Below are positions 42,490 through 50,713 of a stretch of DNA of 64,000 bases, piece by piece. The stretch spans positions 32,584 to 96,583 of the forward strand of contig NZ_LGDD01000308.1 in assembly GCF_001279695.1 (NCBI RefSeq), written 5' to 3'. Below the pieces are notes generated by a model that made no database searches, was not told the DNA's origin, and saw nothing but the letters and a program-made list of their open reading frames with translations. A program made the translations under genes and the position numbers. The number at the start of each line of letters is the position of its first letter. Position 1 is the stretch's first letter. The stretch comes from Streptomyces sp. WM6378. GTDB lineage: Bacteria; Actinomycetota; Actinomycetes; Streptomycetales; Streptomycetaceae.

Positions 42490-42990
42490 TTAGAGCTGCC
42501 CGCTCCTGAGGCGTTCGACCTGGGCCGCGCTGAGGTCGACGGTCCGGCGCATATGGGTGGCGATGAGCGCGATCTCGTCGTCCTCGTACGCGTCGAACAT
42601 CTCCCACCAGGCACCGTTGAGCCGACCCCAGACCTTGCCGAGCTCCGCCATCCGCTCGGGCACCACCTCGACGAGCACCTTCCTGCGGTCCTCGCTGTCC
42701 CGGCGCCGCGTCACGTACCCGGCCTTCTCCAAGCGGTCGACGAGCCGGGTCGCGGAACCGGTGGTGAGCCCGGTCAGCCCGGCGATCCGCCCCGTGGTGA
42801 CGGGCCCGGGTTCGAGCCCCAGCAGGTTGAGGCACTGGAGATCCGTCGGGTGCAGCCCCAGATGGTCGGCGAGCGCCTGGTTGAAGAGCGCGTACGAGGC
42901 CATGTAGCGGCGCGAGACGGCGCCCAGGTCGCGCATCAGACCGGCCCGCTCGGCGCGGTCCCGGCCCCCGGGGCTCTTCTTCTGTGCCAT
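42490..42990 (-). CDS. MarR-family regulator
   Basis: Encodes 166 residues. The winged helix is seen in GRIAGLTGLTTGSATRLVDR followed by LEKAGYVTRRRDSEDRRKVL, with the characteristic DxRxK wing. N- and C-terminal helices form the dimer. A TACACT box ends 7 nt before the ATG, suggesting a leaderless mRNA. No divergent target is adjacent; the TetR gene lies 67 bp upstream on the same strand. Confidence 0.9.
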   Translation of the reverse strand: MAQKKSPGGRDRAERAGLMRDLGAVSRRYMASYALFNQALADHLGLHPTDLQCLNLLGLEPGPVTTGRIAGLTGLTTGSATRLVDRLEKAGYVTRRRDSEDRRKVLVEVVPERMAELGKVWGRLNGAWWEMFDAYEDDEIALIATHMRRTVDLSAAQVERLRSGQL

Positions 42991-43057
42991 GCAGAAAGTG
43001 TACGGCGCAGAGGACTCGCGGGCGCACGGCGCGGCAGAGTCCCTGCGGGGCGGAGGC

Positions 43058-43639
43058 CTACGGCTGCTCGGTCGTGAGGTAGCGCTGCACCGTGGGGGCC
43101 AGCCAGGCGATCACTTCTTCGCGGGACATGGCGACCGCGGGCGGGAAGCGCAGTACATAGCGGGCCATCGCCATGCCCAGGATCTGCGAGGAGACCAGCG
43201 CGGCGCGGCGCGGGGCGTCGGCGGGGTCGGGGCAGACGCCGGCGGCGACCGGGATCATCTGCTCGGCGAATATCGTCCGCATCCGCTCGGCGCCGGCCGC
43301 GTTGGTGACGCCGACCCGCAGCAGGGCGGTGAGCACGTCGTCGGCCTCCCAGCGGTCGAGGAAGTGCGTGACGAGCACGGCTCCGATGTGCTTGCCAGGC
43401 AGTCCTCCCAGGTCGGACAGGCCCAGGTCCATCTCGGAGGCAGCGGCGAACAGGCCCTCCTTGTTCCCGTAGTAACGCATCACCATCGACGGGTCGATCC
43501 CCGCGTCCCGGGCGATGGCCCGGATGGTCGCGCGCTCGTAGCCGTCGGACGCGAAGCGCTCTCGGGCGGCTTCGAGGATCGCGGCCTTGGTGGCTTCGGA
43601 GGTGCGGCGAGGGCCTCCTGCGGGGGCTTCGGTCATCAT
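43058..43639 (-). CDS. TetR-family repressor of the FAD monooxygenase
   Basis: Encodes 193 residues. The N-terminal TetR helix-turn-helix (TKAAILEAARERFASDGYER, then IARDAGIDPSMVMRYYGNKE) is followed by a variable ligand domain. TACAGT ends 7 nt before the ATG at 43639, so the mRNA may be leaderless. It is divergent from the FAD monooxygenase, and three copies of CCAAC-N4-GTTGR lie between them, one over each key promoter element, so repression of the monooxygenase (and itself) is a strong inference. Confidence 0.9.
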   Translation of the reverse strand: MMTEAPAGGPRRTSEATKAAILEAARERFASDGYERATIRAIARDAGIDPSMVMRYYGNKEGLFAAASEMDLGLSDLGGLPGKHIGAVLVTHFLDRWEADDVLTALLRVGVTNAAGAERMRTIFAEQMIPVAAGVCPDPADAPRRAALVSSQILGMAMARYVLRFPPAVAMSREEVIAWLAPTVQRYLTTEQP

Positions 43640-43654
43640 GCCAACGACTGTAGG

Positions 43655-43668
43655 CCAACGGGTGTTGA
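43655..43668. promoter_or_regulatory. TetR operator 1
   Basis: CCAAC-GGGT-GTTGA, overlapping the -35 box of the monooxygenase promoter. Confidence 0.65.
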
Positions 43669-43694
43669 CATGCCAGCCGGGATGGTTCTACATT
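43665..43694 (+). promoter_or_regulatory. Promoter of the FAD monooxygenase gene
   Basis: A consensus -35 TTGACA (43665-43670), 18 bp, and -10 TACATT (43689-43694). Transcription should begin near 43700, inside operator 2. Confidence 0.7.
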
Positions 43695-43696
43695 TG

Positions 43697-43724
43697 CCAA
43701 CAAGTGTTGACCAACAACCGTTGG
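43697..43724. promoter_or_regulatory. TetR operators 2 and 3 (abutting)
   Basis: CCAAC-AAGT-GTTGA (43697-43710) and CCAAC-AACC-GTTGG (43711-43724) touch each other and cover the predicted transcription start. Confidence 0.65.
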
Positions 43725-43741
43725 CACCCGAGGAGGCAGCC

Positions 43742-45283
43742 ATGAACGACACCACAAACTCGTCCGGCTCCACCGGCTCGACGAACTCATCCGGCTCGCC
43801 CGACACCGCAAGTTCCCCGCGCGCGGCCCGACCCGAAGGCCCCTTAATCAGCGACGTCCTTGTGGTCGGCGCGGGGCCGACCGGGCTGTTGCTCGCGGGT
43901 GACCTGGCCGCCGCGGGCCTGAGCGTCACCGTCGCCGAGCGCCGGCCGCACGGGATCAGCAACATGACGCGCGCCTTCGGCGTCCACGCGCGCACGCTGG
44001 AAATGCTCGACGCCCGCGGCCTGGCCGACGAGTTGGTCAAGCGGGGCAGGGCCATGGGACGGATGAACATGTTCGGCCGCCTCACCCTCGACCTGAACAG
44101 GCTGCGCACGCGCTTCCCGTACGTGCTGATCGCTCCGCAGTACGAGGTGGAGCAGCTCCTTGAGCGGCGCGCCCTGTCCGAAGGAGTCCAATTCCGTTAC
44201 GGCACCGAGCTGTTGGGCCTCCGTCAGGACGGCGAGGGGGTGACCGCCGAGCTGCGCGGCGCAGACACCGGGGAGCCCGTATCGGTCCGGGCCCGCTATC
44301 TCGTCGGCACCGACGGCGTGCGCAGCGGTGTCCGCGAGGCGCTCGGCCTGCCGTTCCCCGGCGTGGCCGTGATCCGCTCGATCGTGCTTGCGGACGTGCG
44401 GCTCACCGAGGAGCCGGAGGACATGCTCACCGTCAACGGCTCGGGCGACTCCTTCGCCCTCGTCGCCCCCTTCGGCGACGGCTACTACCGGGTCATGGGG
44501 TGGAGCCGGAACCGCCAGGTCCCCGACACCGCCCCCGTAGACCTCGACGAGCTCCGCGCGATCGCCCGCGAGGCCTTCGGCACCGACTACGGGATGCACG
44601 ACGCCCGTTGGATCTCCCGCTTCCACAGCGACGAGCGGCAGGCTCCGGCTTACCGGGTCGGCCGGGTCTTCCTCGCCGGAGACGCCGCGCACGTCCACTC
44701 CCCGGCCGGCGGCCAGGGCATGAACACCGGCCTCCAGGACGCCGCGAACCTCTCCTGGAAACTCGCCGCCGTGCTGCGGGGCCGCACCGCCGACGCCGAG
44801 GCTCTGCTCGACAGCTATCAGGCCGAGCGCCACCCGGTCGGCGCGATGGTGCTGCGCACCAGCGGCGCGCTCGTACGGCTCGCCATGGCCCACAACCCCC
44901 TTCAGCGGGCAGGCCGTTCAGCGATCACCCGATTCCTCAAAGTCGTACGTCCTGTCGCCGACAAGGCGATCGGGATGATCAGCGGCCTCGGCATCTCGTA
45001 CCGAGCAGAGCGCGGATCGCACCCGCTCACCGGAAAGCGCGTCCCCGACCTGGAGCTCACGGAAGGCCGCCTCTACGAGGTGCTGCGGCGGGGCGAGTTC
45101 GTGTTGGTGACACCACGGGACGGCCGGGTGGCGGCGCCGGAAGAGGCGACATGCGCCCACTGGAAGAGCGGGCGCGGCAGCACGCTGCTCGTCCGCCCCG
45201 ACGGATACGTGGCCTGGGCAAGCGACCGCCCGGACGCGCCCGGCCTGCACGCGGCCCTCACCCGCTGGACGGGGCGCGCGTAA
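43742..45283 (+). CDS. FAD-dependent aromatic hydroxylase-type monooxygenase
   Basis: Encodes 513 residues with GAGGAGG before the ATG. After a Ser/Thr-rich ~35-residue extension comes the FAD site VGAGPTG (from Gly43), then the DG motif (YLVGTDGVRSGVREALGLPF) and FLAGDAAHVHSPAGGQGMNT (Gly313-Asp314), all typical of class A flavin monooxygenases of the RdmE/rifampicin-hydroxylase type. Such enzymes hydroxylate aromatic polyketides or inactivate antibiotics. TetR control fits a detoxification role. Substrate is unknown. Confidence 0.9.
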   Translation: MNDTTNSSGSTGSTNSSGSPDTASSPRAARPEGPLISDVLVVGAGPTGLLLAGDLAAAGLSVTVAERRPHGISNMTRAFGVHARTLEMLDARGLADELVKRGRAMGRMNMFGRLTLDLNRLRTRFPYVLIAPQYEVEQLLERRALSEGVQFRYGTELLGLRQDGEGVTAELRGADTGEPVSVRARYLVGTDGVRSGVREALGLPFPGVAVIRSIVLADVRLTEEPEDMLTVNGSGDSFALVAPFGDGYYRVMGWSRNRQVPDTAPVDLDELRAIAREAFGTDYGMHDARWISRFHSDERQAPAYRVGRVFLAGDAAHVHSPAGGQGMNTGLQDAANLSWKLAAVLRGRTADAEALLDSYQAERHPVGAMVLRTSGALVRLAMAHNPLQRAGRSAITRFLKVVRPVADKAIGMISGLGISYRAERGSHPLTGKRVPDLELTEGRLYEVLRRGEFVLVTPRDGRVAAPEEATCAHWKSGRGSTLLVRPDGYVAWASDRPDAPGLHAALTRWTGRA

Positions 45284-45330
45284 CGGCGGGCCGCCTCAGG
45301 AGGCCCAACCCGCCCCATGCACCCCGCTGT

Positions 45331-45993
45331 TCAGAAGGTGTACGGGTCGCCCGTGGCCAGGGCCAGCACGCGGTGGGTGTTGTTCGCCAGGTTGCGGTCG
45401 CTCGTACCGCCACTCCAGACGGTGTCGATGGTGAGGCCCACCTCGGCCGGGATGCCGACGGTGGCCACGTCCAGGGCGAGCTGCACGCCGGTTCCCGCCG
45501 CCCGCATCGAGCCCGTGCCGCACACCACCATCGACGGGCCGGTACGCAGACAGCTCGGCGGCAGCGTGGCGCCGGGGGCGAGAGCCACCGAGAACCGGAG
45601 CCGCACGGTGGCTCCCGAGACCGGCGCAGGACCGTGGTTGGCCGTCGCGAGCCAGACGCCGACCCGGCCGTTCCAGAGGGAGACGTGCCCGTGATACGAC
45701 ACATCCGCCTCGTCCAGGGCGCCGCCGGCCACGGCTGAGGCGGGCGCTGCTGGGGCGGGCGCTGCCCGGGCGGGGACGACACCACGTTCAGGCCCAGCAC
45801 CACCGACGGTCCCGGTCGCGCCGCTCGGCGCGCCCGTCGCGATCAGCGTCGCCGCCACGAGCACGGCGACGGAGACCGTCGCCAGAGTTCCGCGGGCCCG
45901 GGCAGGACGGGCGCCGGCCGAGCGGGCGCCGGCCCGGTGGGGCGCTCCAGCTCCGCCCACCCTGCTTGATCTGCTCATCACACGAACCACCAT
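45331..45993 (-). CDS. Secreted protein of unknown function
   Basis: Encodes 220 residues. After a basic N-terminus, a hydrophobic segment ([18 protein letters not shown]) acts as signal or anchor. An Ala/Pro-rich linker is followed by a beta-rich domain ([20 protein letters not shown], then two Cys in [18 protein letters not shown] and an end motif NLANNTH) resembling DUF11/CARDB-like Ig folds of surface proteins. Start 45993 has GAAAGG about 11 nt upstream; ATG 45978 is possible. It is divergent from ynfA. Confidence 0.65.
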   Translation of the reverse strand: MVVRVMSRSSRVGGAGAPHRAGARSAGARPARARGTLATVSVAVLVAATLIATGAPSGATGTVGGAGPERGVVPARAAPAPAAPASAVAGGALDEADVSYHGHVSLWNGRVGVWLATANHGPAPVSGATVRLRFSVALAPGATLPPSCLRTGPSMVVCGTGSMRAAGTGVQLALDVATVGIPAEVGLTIDTVWSGGTSDRNLANNTHRVLALATGDPYTF

Positions 45994-45997
45994 GAGC

Positions 45998-46011
45998 GAA
46001 AGGTACCTTTC
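45998..46011. promoter_or_regulatory. Perfect 14-bp palindrome
   Basis: GAAAGGTACCTTTC lies between the secreted-protein gene and ynfA and includes the ribosome site of the former. Confidence 0.45.
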
Positions 46012-46099
46012 ACCCGAAATTTTCCAGGAACGCCACCCCGAGCGCCGCCCCGAACAACGCCATCCCGAACGAGGTCCCGCGCCATGCCACCCTGAGTCC

Positions 46100-46435
46100 A
46101 TGCTCGTCGCACGCTCAGCTCTTCTGTTCGTCCTGGCCGCCCTCTTCGAGATCGGCGGGGCCTGGCTCGTCTGGCAGGGCGTCAGGGAGCACAGGGGCTG
46201 GGTCTGGATCGGTGCCGGAGTCGTCGCGCTCGGCATCTACGGCTTCGTGGCGACGCTCCAGCCGGACGCCGAATTCGGCCGGATCCTCGCCGCGTACGGC
46301 GGTGTCTTCGTCGCGGGCTCGATCGCCTGGGGCATGGTCGCGGACGGCTACCGGCCCGACCGCTGGGACATCACCGGCGCCCTGATCTGCCTCGCCGGGA
46401 TGGCCGTGATCATGTACGCCCCGCGCGGCCGCTGA
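46100..46435 (+). CDS. ynfA: YnfA/UPF0060 family small membrane protein
   Basis: Encodes 111 residues with four membrane helices. The conserved [37 protein letters not shown] and [15 protein letters not shown] match the family, which is related to small multidrug-resistance exporters. The start at 46100 fits family length. Substrate in Streptomyces is unknown. Confidence 0.92.
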   Translation: MLVARSALLFVLAALFEIGGAWLVWQGVREHRGWVWIGAGVVALGIYGFVATLQPDAEFGRILAAYGGVFVAGSIAWGMVADGYRPDRWDITGALICLAGMAVIMYAPRGR

Positions 46436-46728
46436 ACACCGCCCCGACCTGACGCACGCCGCCCACCCCTGACACCGCCCGGCCCGGCCCGCACGCGCCC
46501 CGCCCACCCCCGGCCCCACCCGTCCCGGCCCAGCCCTGCCCGTCCCGGTCGGCCGTGCCGCGCTCGCGTCACCCCGCCTATCCTGGCCGCGTATCGGTTT
46601 CGATCACCTCTTCGACCACCGCCCTTCGACCGCCACCCCGCCGATCGCCACCTGCCGATCGACAACCCATCGACCACCGCCACACCCTCGACCGCAGCGC
46701 CGGTCGCCACACGCGCGAGGAGCACGAC
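46436..46728. other. Gap with degenerate CGACC repeats
   Basis: The segment 46605-46705 contains many irregular TCGACCACCGCC / GATCGCCACC units. No gene was recognised; the promoter of the SDR gene should lie here. Confidence 0.4.
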
Positions 46729-47493
46729 ATGACTGCCGCCGGGACCCCGATCGCCGTCGTCACCGGAGCGAGCAGCGGGATCGGTGCCGCCACCGCCCGC
46801 CAACTGGCCGCCGCCGGATACCGCGTGGTGGTCACCGCCCGCCGCAAGGACCGCATCGAGGCGCTGGCCGCCGAGATCAACGAGGCGGGCCACCAGGCGA
46901 CGGCGTACGCGCTGGACGTGACGGACCGGGCCGCCGTGGACGAGTTCGCCACCGCCTTCCGCACCATCGGGGTGCTCGTCAACAACGCGGGCGGCGCGCT
47001 CGGCGCGGACCCGGTCGCCACCGGCAGCCCGGACGACTGGCGGCAGATGTACGAGACGAACGTCATCGGCTCGCTCAATGTCACCCAGGCCCTGCTGCCC
47101 GCGCTCGAAGCCTCGGGCGACGGCACGGTCGTCATCCTCTCCTCCACGGCGGGCCACGCCACCTACGAGGGAGGCGGCGGCTACGTGGCCGCGAAGAACG
47201 GCGCCCGCGTGCTCGCCGAGACGCTCCGTCTGGAGATCGTCGGCCGCCCGGTGCGGGTCATCGAGATCGCGCCCGGCATGGTGAAGACGGAGGAGTTCGC
47301 GACGACGCGCTTCCGCGGCGACGCCGAGAAGGCCGCCAAGGTGTACGCGGGCGTGGCCGAGCCGCTCACCGCCGACGACGTCGCCGAGACCATCACGTGG
47401 GCGGTCACCCGGCCCAGCCACGTCAACATCGACCTGCTCGTGGTCCGACCCCGAGCCCAGGCCTCCAACACCAAGGTCCACCGCGAGCTGTAG
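46729..47493 (+). CDS. Short-chain dehydrogenase/reductase
   Basis: Encodes 254 residues with GAGGAG upstream of the ATG. It has the classical SDR plan: TGASSGIG cofactor site, NNAGG, the Ser in VVILSSTAGH and the YxxxK catalytic pair in GYVAAKNG. ARRKDR after strand 2 suggests NADP(H) preference. It resembles YdfG/serine-dehydrogenase-like SDRs that oxidise 3-hydroxy acids; exact substrate is not predictable. Confidence 0.9.
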   Translation: MTAAGTPIAVVTGASSGIGAATARQLAAAGYRVVVTARRKDRIEALAAEINEAGHQATAYALDVTDRAAVDEFATAFRTIGVLVNNAGGALGADPVATGSPDDWRQMYETNVIGSLNVTQALLPALEASGDGTVVILSSTAGHATYEGGGGYVAAKNGARVLAETLRLEIVGRPVRVIEIAPGMVKTEEFATTRFRGDAEKAAKVYAGVAEPLTADDVAETITWAVTRPSHVNIDLLVVRPRAQASNTKVHREL

Positions 47494-47628
47494 CCGGACC
47501 GGGCCGGCCGCCCCACGCCGGCCCGCCACAGCCCGGCCGCCCAAAGCCGCACCGCGGCCCGAAACCGCACCCCGGCCCACCCCACCGGTGCAGGCCGGGG
47601 ACCAAGCCCGGCCCCAGCCCCGCCAGAC

Positions 47629-48456
47629 CTACTGCACCCTCGCCCGAAGCATCGGCGCCCGGGTGTGCCGCCGCTTCTCGCCCGCGTGGAACACCAGGAT
47701 GATCATGCGGGCGCCCGGGGCCGCCATCGGCTGGGCGGCGCACATCGTCACCCAGCCCGGCCCCTGGGCCGCGTGGTTGAGAGGGCGTTCGTCGCCGTCG
47801 AGGTGGAGGTAGGAGCTGGCCCGGTTGTAGATCCCGGCGGCGAGCGGGTCCTCCAGGACCTCCTTCTCGATCTGCGCCAGCGTCTCGTCGGTGGGGTCGG
47901 CCGCCAGCGCGGCCCGCAGCTGGGGCAGCACCAGCGGCGCCCAGGAGTGCTCCCAGTCGGTCAGGGTCTCGCGGGCGGCGGGGTCGAGCGCCATCCACCG
48001 CATGGTGTTCTGCGGCACCCTTTGGCCGGGGAACATCTCGGTCCAGCGCTCGTTGTGGGCGAGCAGGTTCCACGACCGGTCATTGACGTACGCCATGTGT
48101 CCGATGCCGTCGACGGCCTCCTGCCACACGCCGGGGATCTCCTCTCCGGACTGCGAATGCAGCGGGAACGGCGGATCCTGGCCCAGGCAGTACCGCCACA
48201 GGGCTATCCACTCCTGCTCGTTCATGCCGAGCAGGCGGGCCACGTCCTGCAGCAGGTCCGCGGGCGGGTTGGGGTAGCGGCCGGATTCGAGGCGGCCGTA
48301 GGTGTCGGGGGCGCGGTGCAGGATCTGGTCGATCTGGGCCTGCGACAGGCCGGGCGCCCGCCGCCCCTGCCGGGTGGGTCTGCTCAGCCCGTGGCTCTCG
48401 GGCGTGATCAGCGCGCGGCGCTCGCGCAGCAGAGAGCGCAGAGCGGGCTTGTCCAT
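47629..48456 (-). CDS. XRE-family regulator with MmyB-type ligand domain
   Basis: Encodes 275 residues with GGGGAGAA 7 nt before the ATG at 48456. The helix-turn-helix is in residues about 35-75 (PGLSQAQIDQILHRAPDTYG, then RLESGRYPNPP). The C-terminal domain (YVNDRSWNLLAHNERWTEMF, then MRWMALDPAARETLTDWE and YLHLDGDERPLNHAAQ) matches the MmyB-like ligand-binding domain, which binds a fatty acid or a similar ligand. Common in antibiotic-related regulators of actinomycetes. Target genes are unknown. Confidence 0.85.
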   Translation of the reverse strand: MDKPALRSLLRERRALITPESHGLSRPTRQGRRAPGLSQAQIDQILHRAPDTYGRLESGRYPNPPADLLQDVARLLGMNEQEWIALWRYCLGQDPPFPLHSQSGEEIPGVWQEAVDGIGHMAYVNDRSWNLLAHNERWTEMFPGQRVPQNTMRWMALDPAARETLTDWEHSWAPLVLPQLRAALAADPTDETLAQIEKEVLEDPLAAGIYNRASSYLHLDGDERPLNHAAQGPGWVTMCAAQPMAAPGARMIILVFHAGEKRRHTRAPMLRARVQ

Positions 48457-49053
48457 CTGTGGTTCTCCCCCGGTAACGGGCGGCCGGCGACTTCGCCATT
48501 GGCCGCGCGGTTGGAACAGCCGCTCCCGGCTCTCGGTCCCGACTCTGCCATCGGCTCCGGGCCGGGTGATCGGCGTGCACCGGCTTCCCGGCGCGCGTCC
48601 CCTGGTCGGCGTACGTTCCATTGTCGGCGTACGTCCCATTGTCGGAGCGGATCGATTCCTCGGAGCGCACGGGGTGGCCGCGAGGCGCCGGGCGGCCCGT
48701 GCGGACCGGCGGGGGCGCGGCCCGCCGACAGCCGGACGGCCCCGGACGGGCCCGAAGGCGTCAGGGGCTGGGAGCACAGCGGTCACCGCGGTCTGGGCGT
48801 GGACGGCGTCGGCCATCACGGCCGGAACGCGGGCCGGGAGGTGATTGGCGAGGTGTGCCCTTTCGTGGACGGGTCGGGTACGGTCGGCCCCTCCGGGCAC
48901 AGCTTTGGCGCCCGCCCCTTCGGGTGGCCACCGAGGCACCCGCCAGGAGAGACCCCACAGGTACGCTGACTCATGGGCTGTGCATGGATCAAGCGGTAGC
49001 GGGGTGCGCGCGTACGCAGGGCGCACACACGCAACGTCGCAACGGGGGCAGAC
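48457..49053. other. Long intergenic region
   Basis: Nearly 600 bp without a convincing gene. It holds an 18-bp tandem repeat (48605-48640). TACGCT near 48963 may be a -10 box for the 49054 gene. Frames in this region give Arg-rich, unlikely products. Confidence 0.4.
48605..48640 (+). repeat. 18-bp tandem repeat
   Basis: GTCGGCGTACGTTCCATT and GTCGGCGTACGTCCCATT follow each other directly, with one mismatch, and a third partial GTCGG begins at 48641. Confidence 0.6.
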
Positions 49054-50094
49054 ATGGGCGAACCGGACAGCCGGGTGGCCAACGCCGGAGCGTTGTCGCC
49101 GGAGGCCGTCGACGTCTACGGCCGGGTCACCCGCCATGAGCACATCGACCCGGAGCGGGATGCCCGGGCGCTCGCGGAGCTCGCCGAGTGGGGCCTGGTC
49201 ACCACCGACCCGCGGCTGCCGCACCTGCCCATCGCGCTCGACCCTCAGGAGGCCGGCCGGCGCCGCCTGGACGACGAGCTGCGGCGGATGGCGGCCAAGG
49301 CCGCGCTCGCGGCCCGTATCCCCCAGGTCACCGACGAGCTGAGCCTGCACTTCGAACGCGCCAAGTGGCGCTCGGGCCGCGGCTCGGAGTTCCTGGGCGA
49401 GCCCGAGCTCGTCGACGCCCGTATCGAGCAGGCCGTCGGCCAGGCCCGCGCCGAGTTGCTCACCGCACAGCCCTGCGGCCCCCGAACCCAGTCTCAGCGG
49501 TTGGCCATCGAGGAGCGGGACTGCGCCGCGCTCGCCCGCGGGGTCCACATCCGCAGCCTGTATCTCGACACCGGCCGCGACGACGTGGTGACCCGTGCCT
49601 ACGTGAGCGCGATGACGGGCCGCGGCGCCCAGTTCCGTACCCAGGTCACCCAGTTCCAGCGCTGCGTGGTCATCGACCGGCGCCAGGCGTTCATCTCTGA
49701 TCACATCGTCAACTCCGCGCCCGGCCATGCCTCCTGGCACGTGCGGGACCGGGCCGTGGTGGCGTTCATCGCCGAGGTCTTCGAGGAGTGCTGGCGGCGC
49801 GCCGACCCCTGGAACGGCGACCCGCACAGCGGCGCGCCCCGCTCGGCCGGCCGCAGCGGGACGCGCACCACGCTGCTCCAGCGCGAGATCCTGCGCGACA
49901 TGGCCCGCGGCATCGAGCAGCGGCTCACCGCGCAGCGCCTGGGGATCGGCCTGCGCAGCCTTTCCAAGGAGGTGCACACCTTGCGGCAGTTGTTCGGAGC
50001 GTCCACGCTTCAGGAACTCACCTATCAGTGGGCCCTGTCGGACGAGCGCCTCATCGACGACCGCCCGCCGCACCACGGTCAGGCCACCGCCTGA
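49054..50094 (+). CDS. LuxR-type / TrmB-like transcriptional regulator
   Basis: Encodes 346 residues. The N-terminus (LSPEAVDVYGRVTRHEHIDP, then ALAELAEWGLVTTDP) is a TrmB-like winged helix; the centre resembles a phospholipase-D-like sensing fold (ARGVHIRSLYLDTGRDD, then RCVVIDRRQAFIS). The C-terminal ~65 residues form a LuxR-type helix-turn-helix variant (LLQREILRDMARGIEQRLTA, then LRSLSKEVHTLRQLFG). Such regulators are abundant in Streptomyces; the ligand is unknown. Confidence 0.75.
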   Translation: MGEPDSRVANAGALSPEAVDVYGRVTRHEHIDPERDARALAELAEWGLVTTDPRLPHLPIALDPQEAGRRRLDDELRRMAAKAALAARIPQVTDELSLHFERAKWRSGRGSEFLGEPELVDARIEQAVGQARAELLTAQPCGPRTQSQRLAIEERDCAALARGVHIRSLYLDTGRDDVVTRAYVSAMTGRGAQFRTQVTQFQRCVVIDRRQAFISDHIVNSAPGHASWHVRDRAVVAFIAEVFEECWRRADPWNGDPHSGAPRSAGRSGTRTTLLQREILRDMARGIEQRLTAQRLGIGLRSLSKEVHTLRQLFGASTLQELTYQWALSDERLIDDRPPHHGQATA

Positions 50095-50292
50095 TGCACC
50101 GTCAGTTCAGCGGCGCCCCGCCACGGCCCGACGCGAGCAGTTCCCGCCCGGCAGCCCGGCGCATCCGGCCACCTGATCACCCGTATCCCGCCCGCCGGGC
50201 CGGATCTTTTCCCACCCCGCTTTTCAGCGGATAAATCTTCAGCGGAAAACTACCGCCGCTTCCTGCATGCTGGTTGAGGACGATCAATGGGA

Positions 50293-50309
50293 CGCCCCGT
50301 AACGGGGCG
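50293..50309. terminator. Short G/C hairpin
   Basis: CGCCCCG and CGGGGCG form a perfect 7-bp stem around TAA. It lies 200 bp after the 49054 gene. Confidence 0.5.
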
Positions 50310-50574
50310 GCACCGGATCGCCCAGACGTCCGCTGTCACGAGGACGTTGTCCGCGTACGCCAGAACCGGCAGTGCAGGGCATGGGCAGACGATGCCCTGC
50401 CGGGCGTCCCGCGGACACCGGGCGGCTTCTGCCACCGCCGCCCGGACAAAACCGGACCCCTCCCCGGTACGTCCTCGTGATACGGGCAGTGCCCGGCAGG
50501 CCTCCGGCTCGCCGAAGGCACAGCCGCGCGCCCCTTCCGGCGCTTTCCCGGCATGCGGGCCGGGAAGAGGCGGC

Positions 50575-50598
50575 GGCCGGGGGCGAAAGCCCCCGGCC
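50575..50598 (-). terminator. Strong terminator of rtcB
   Basis: GGCCGGGGGC-GAAA-GCCCCCGGCC is a perfect 10-bp stem closed by a GNRA tetraloop, downstream of rtcB. Confidence 0.7.
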
Positions 50599-50713
50599 CG
50601 GCCGCGCTCCCCCGGTACGAACCGGCCAGCCGCAGGACCGGCGACAACCTCGGCCCCCCTGGCCTCTGCGCCGGCGAGAACCTCAGCCGTTGACGTACTG
50701 GCAGGTCAGCGCC

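Larger units (their letters stand above)
50095..50713. other. Long intergenic region with hairpins
   Basis: About 620 bp between convergent genes. It contains a CGCCCCG-TAA-CGGGGCG stem (50293-50309) and a strong GAAA-loop terminator (50575-50598). No RNA gene or protein with supporting signals was recognised. Confidence 0.45.

Noticed and set aside
50095..50713. Search for a tRNA or other RNA substrate next to rtcB
   Set aside because: No cloverleaf or CCA end could be traced; only terminator-type hairpins were seen.
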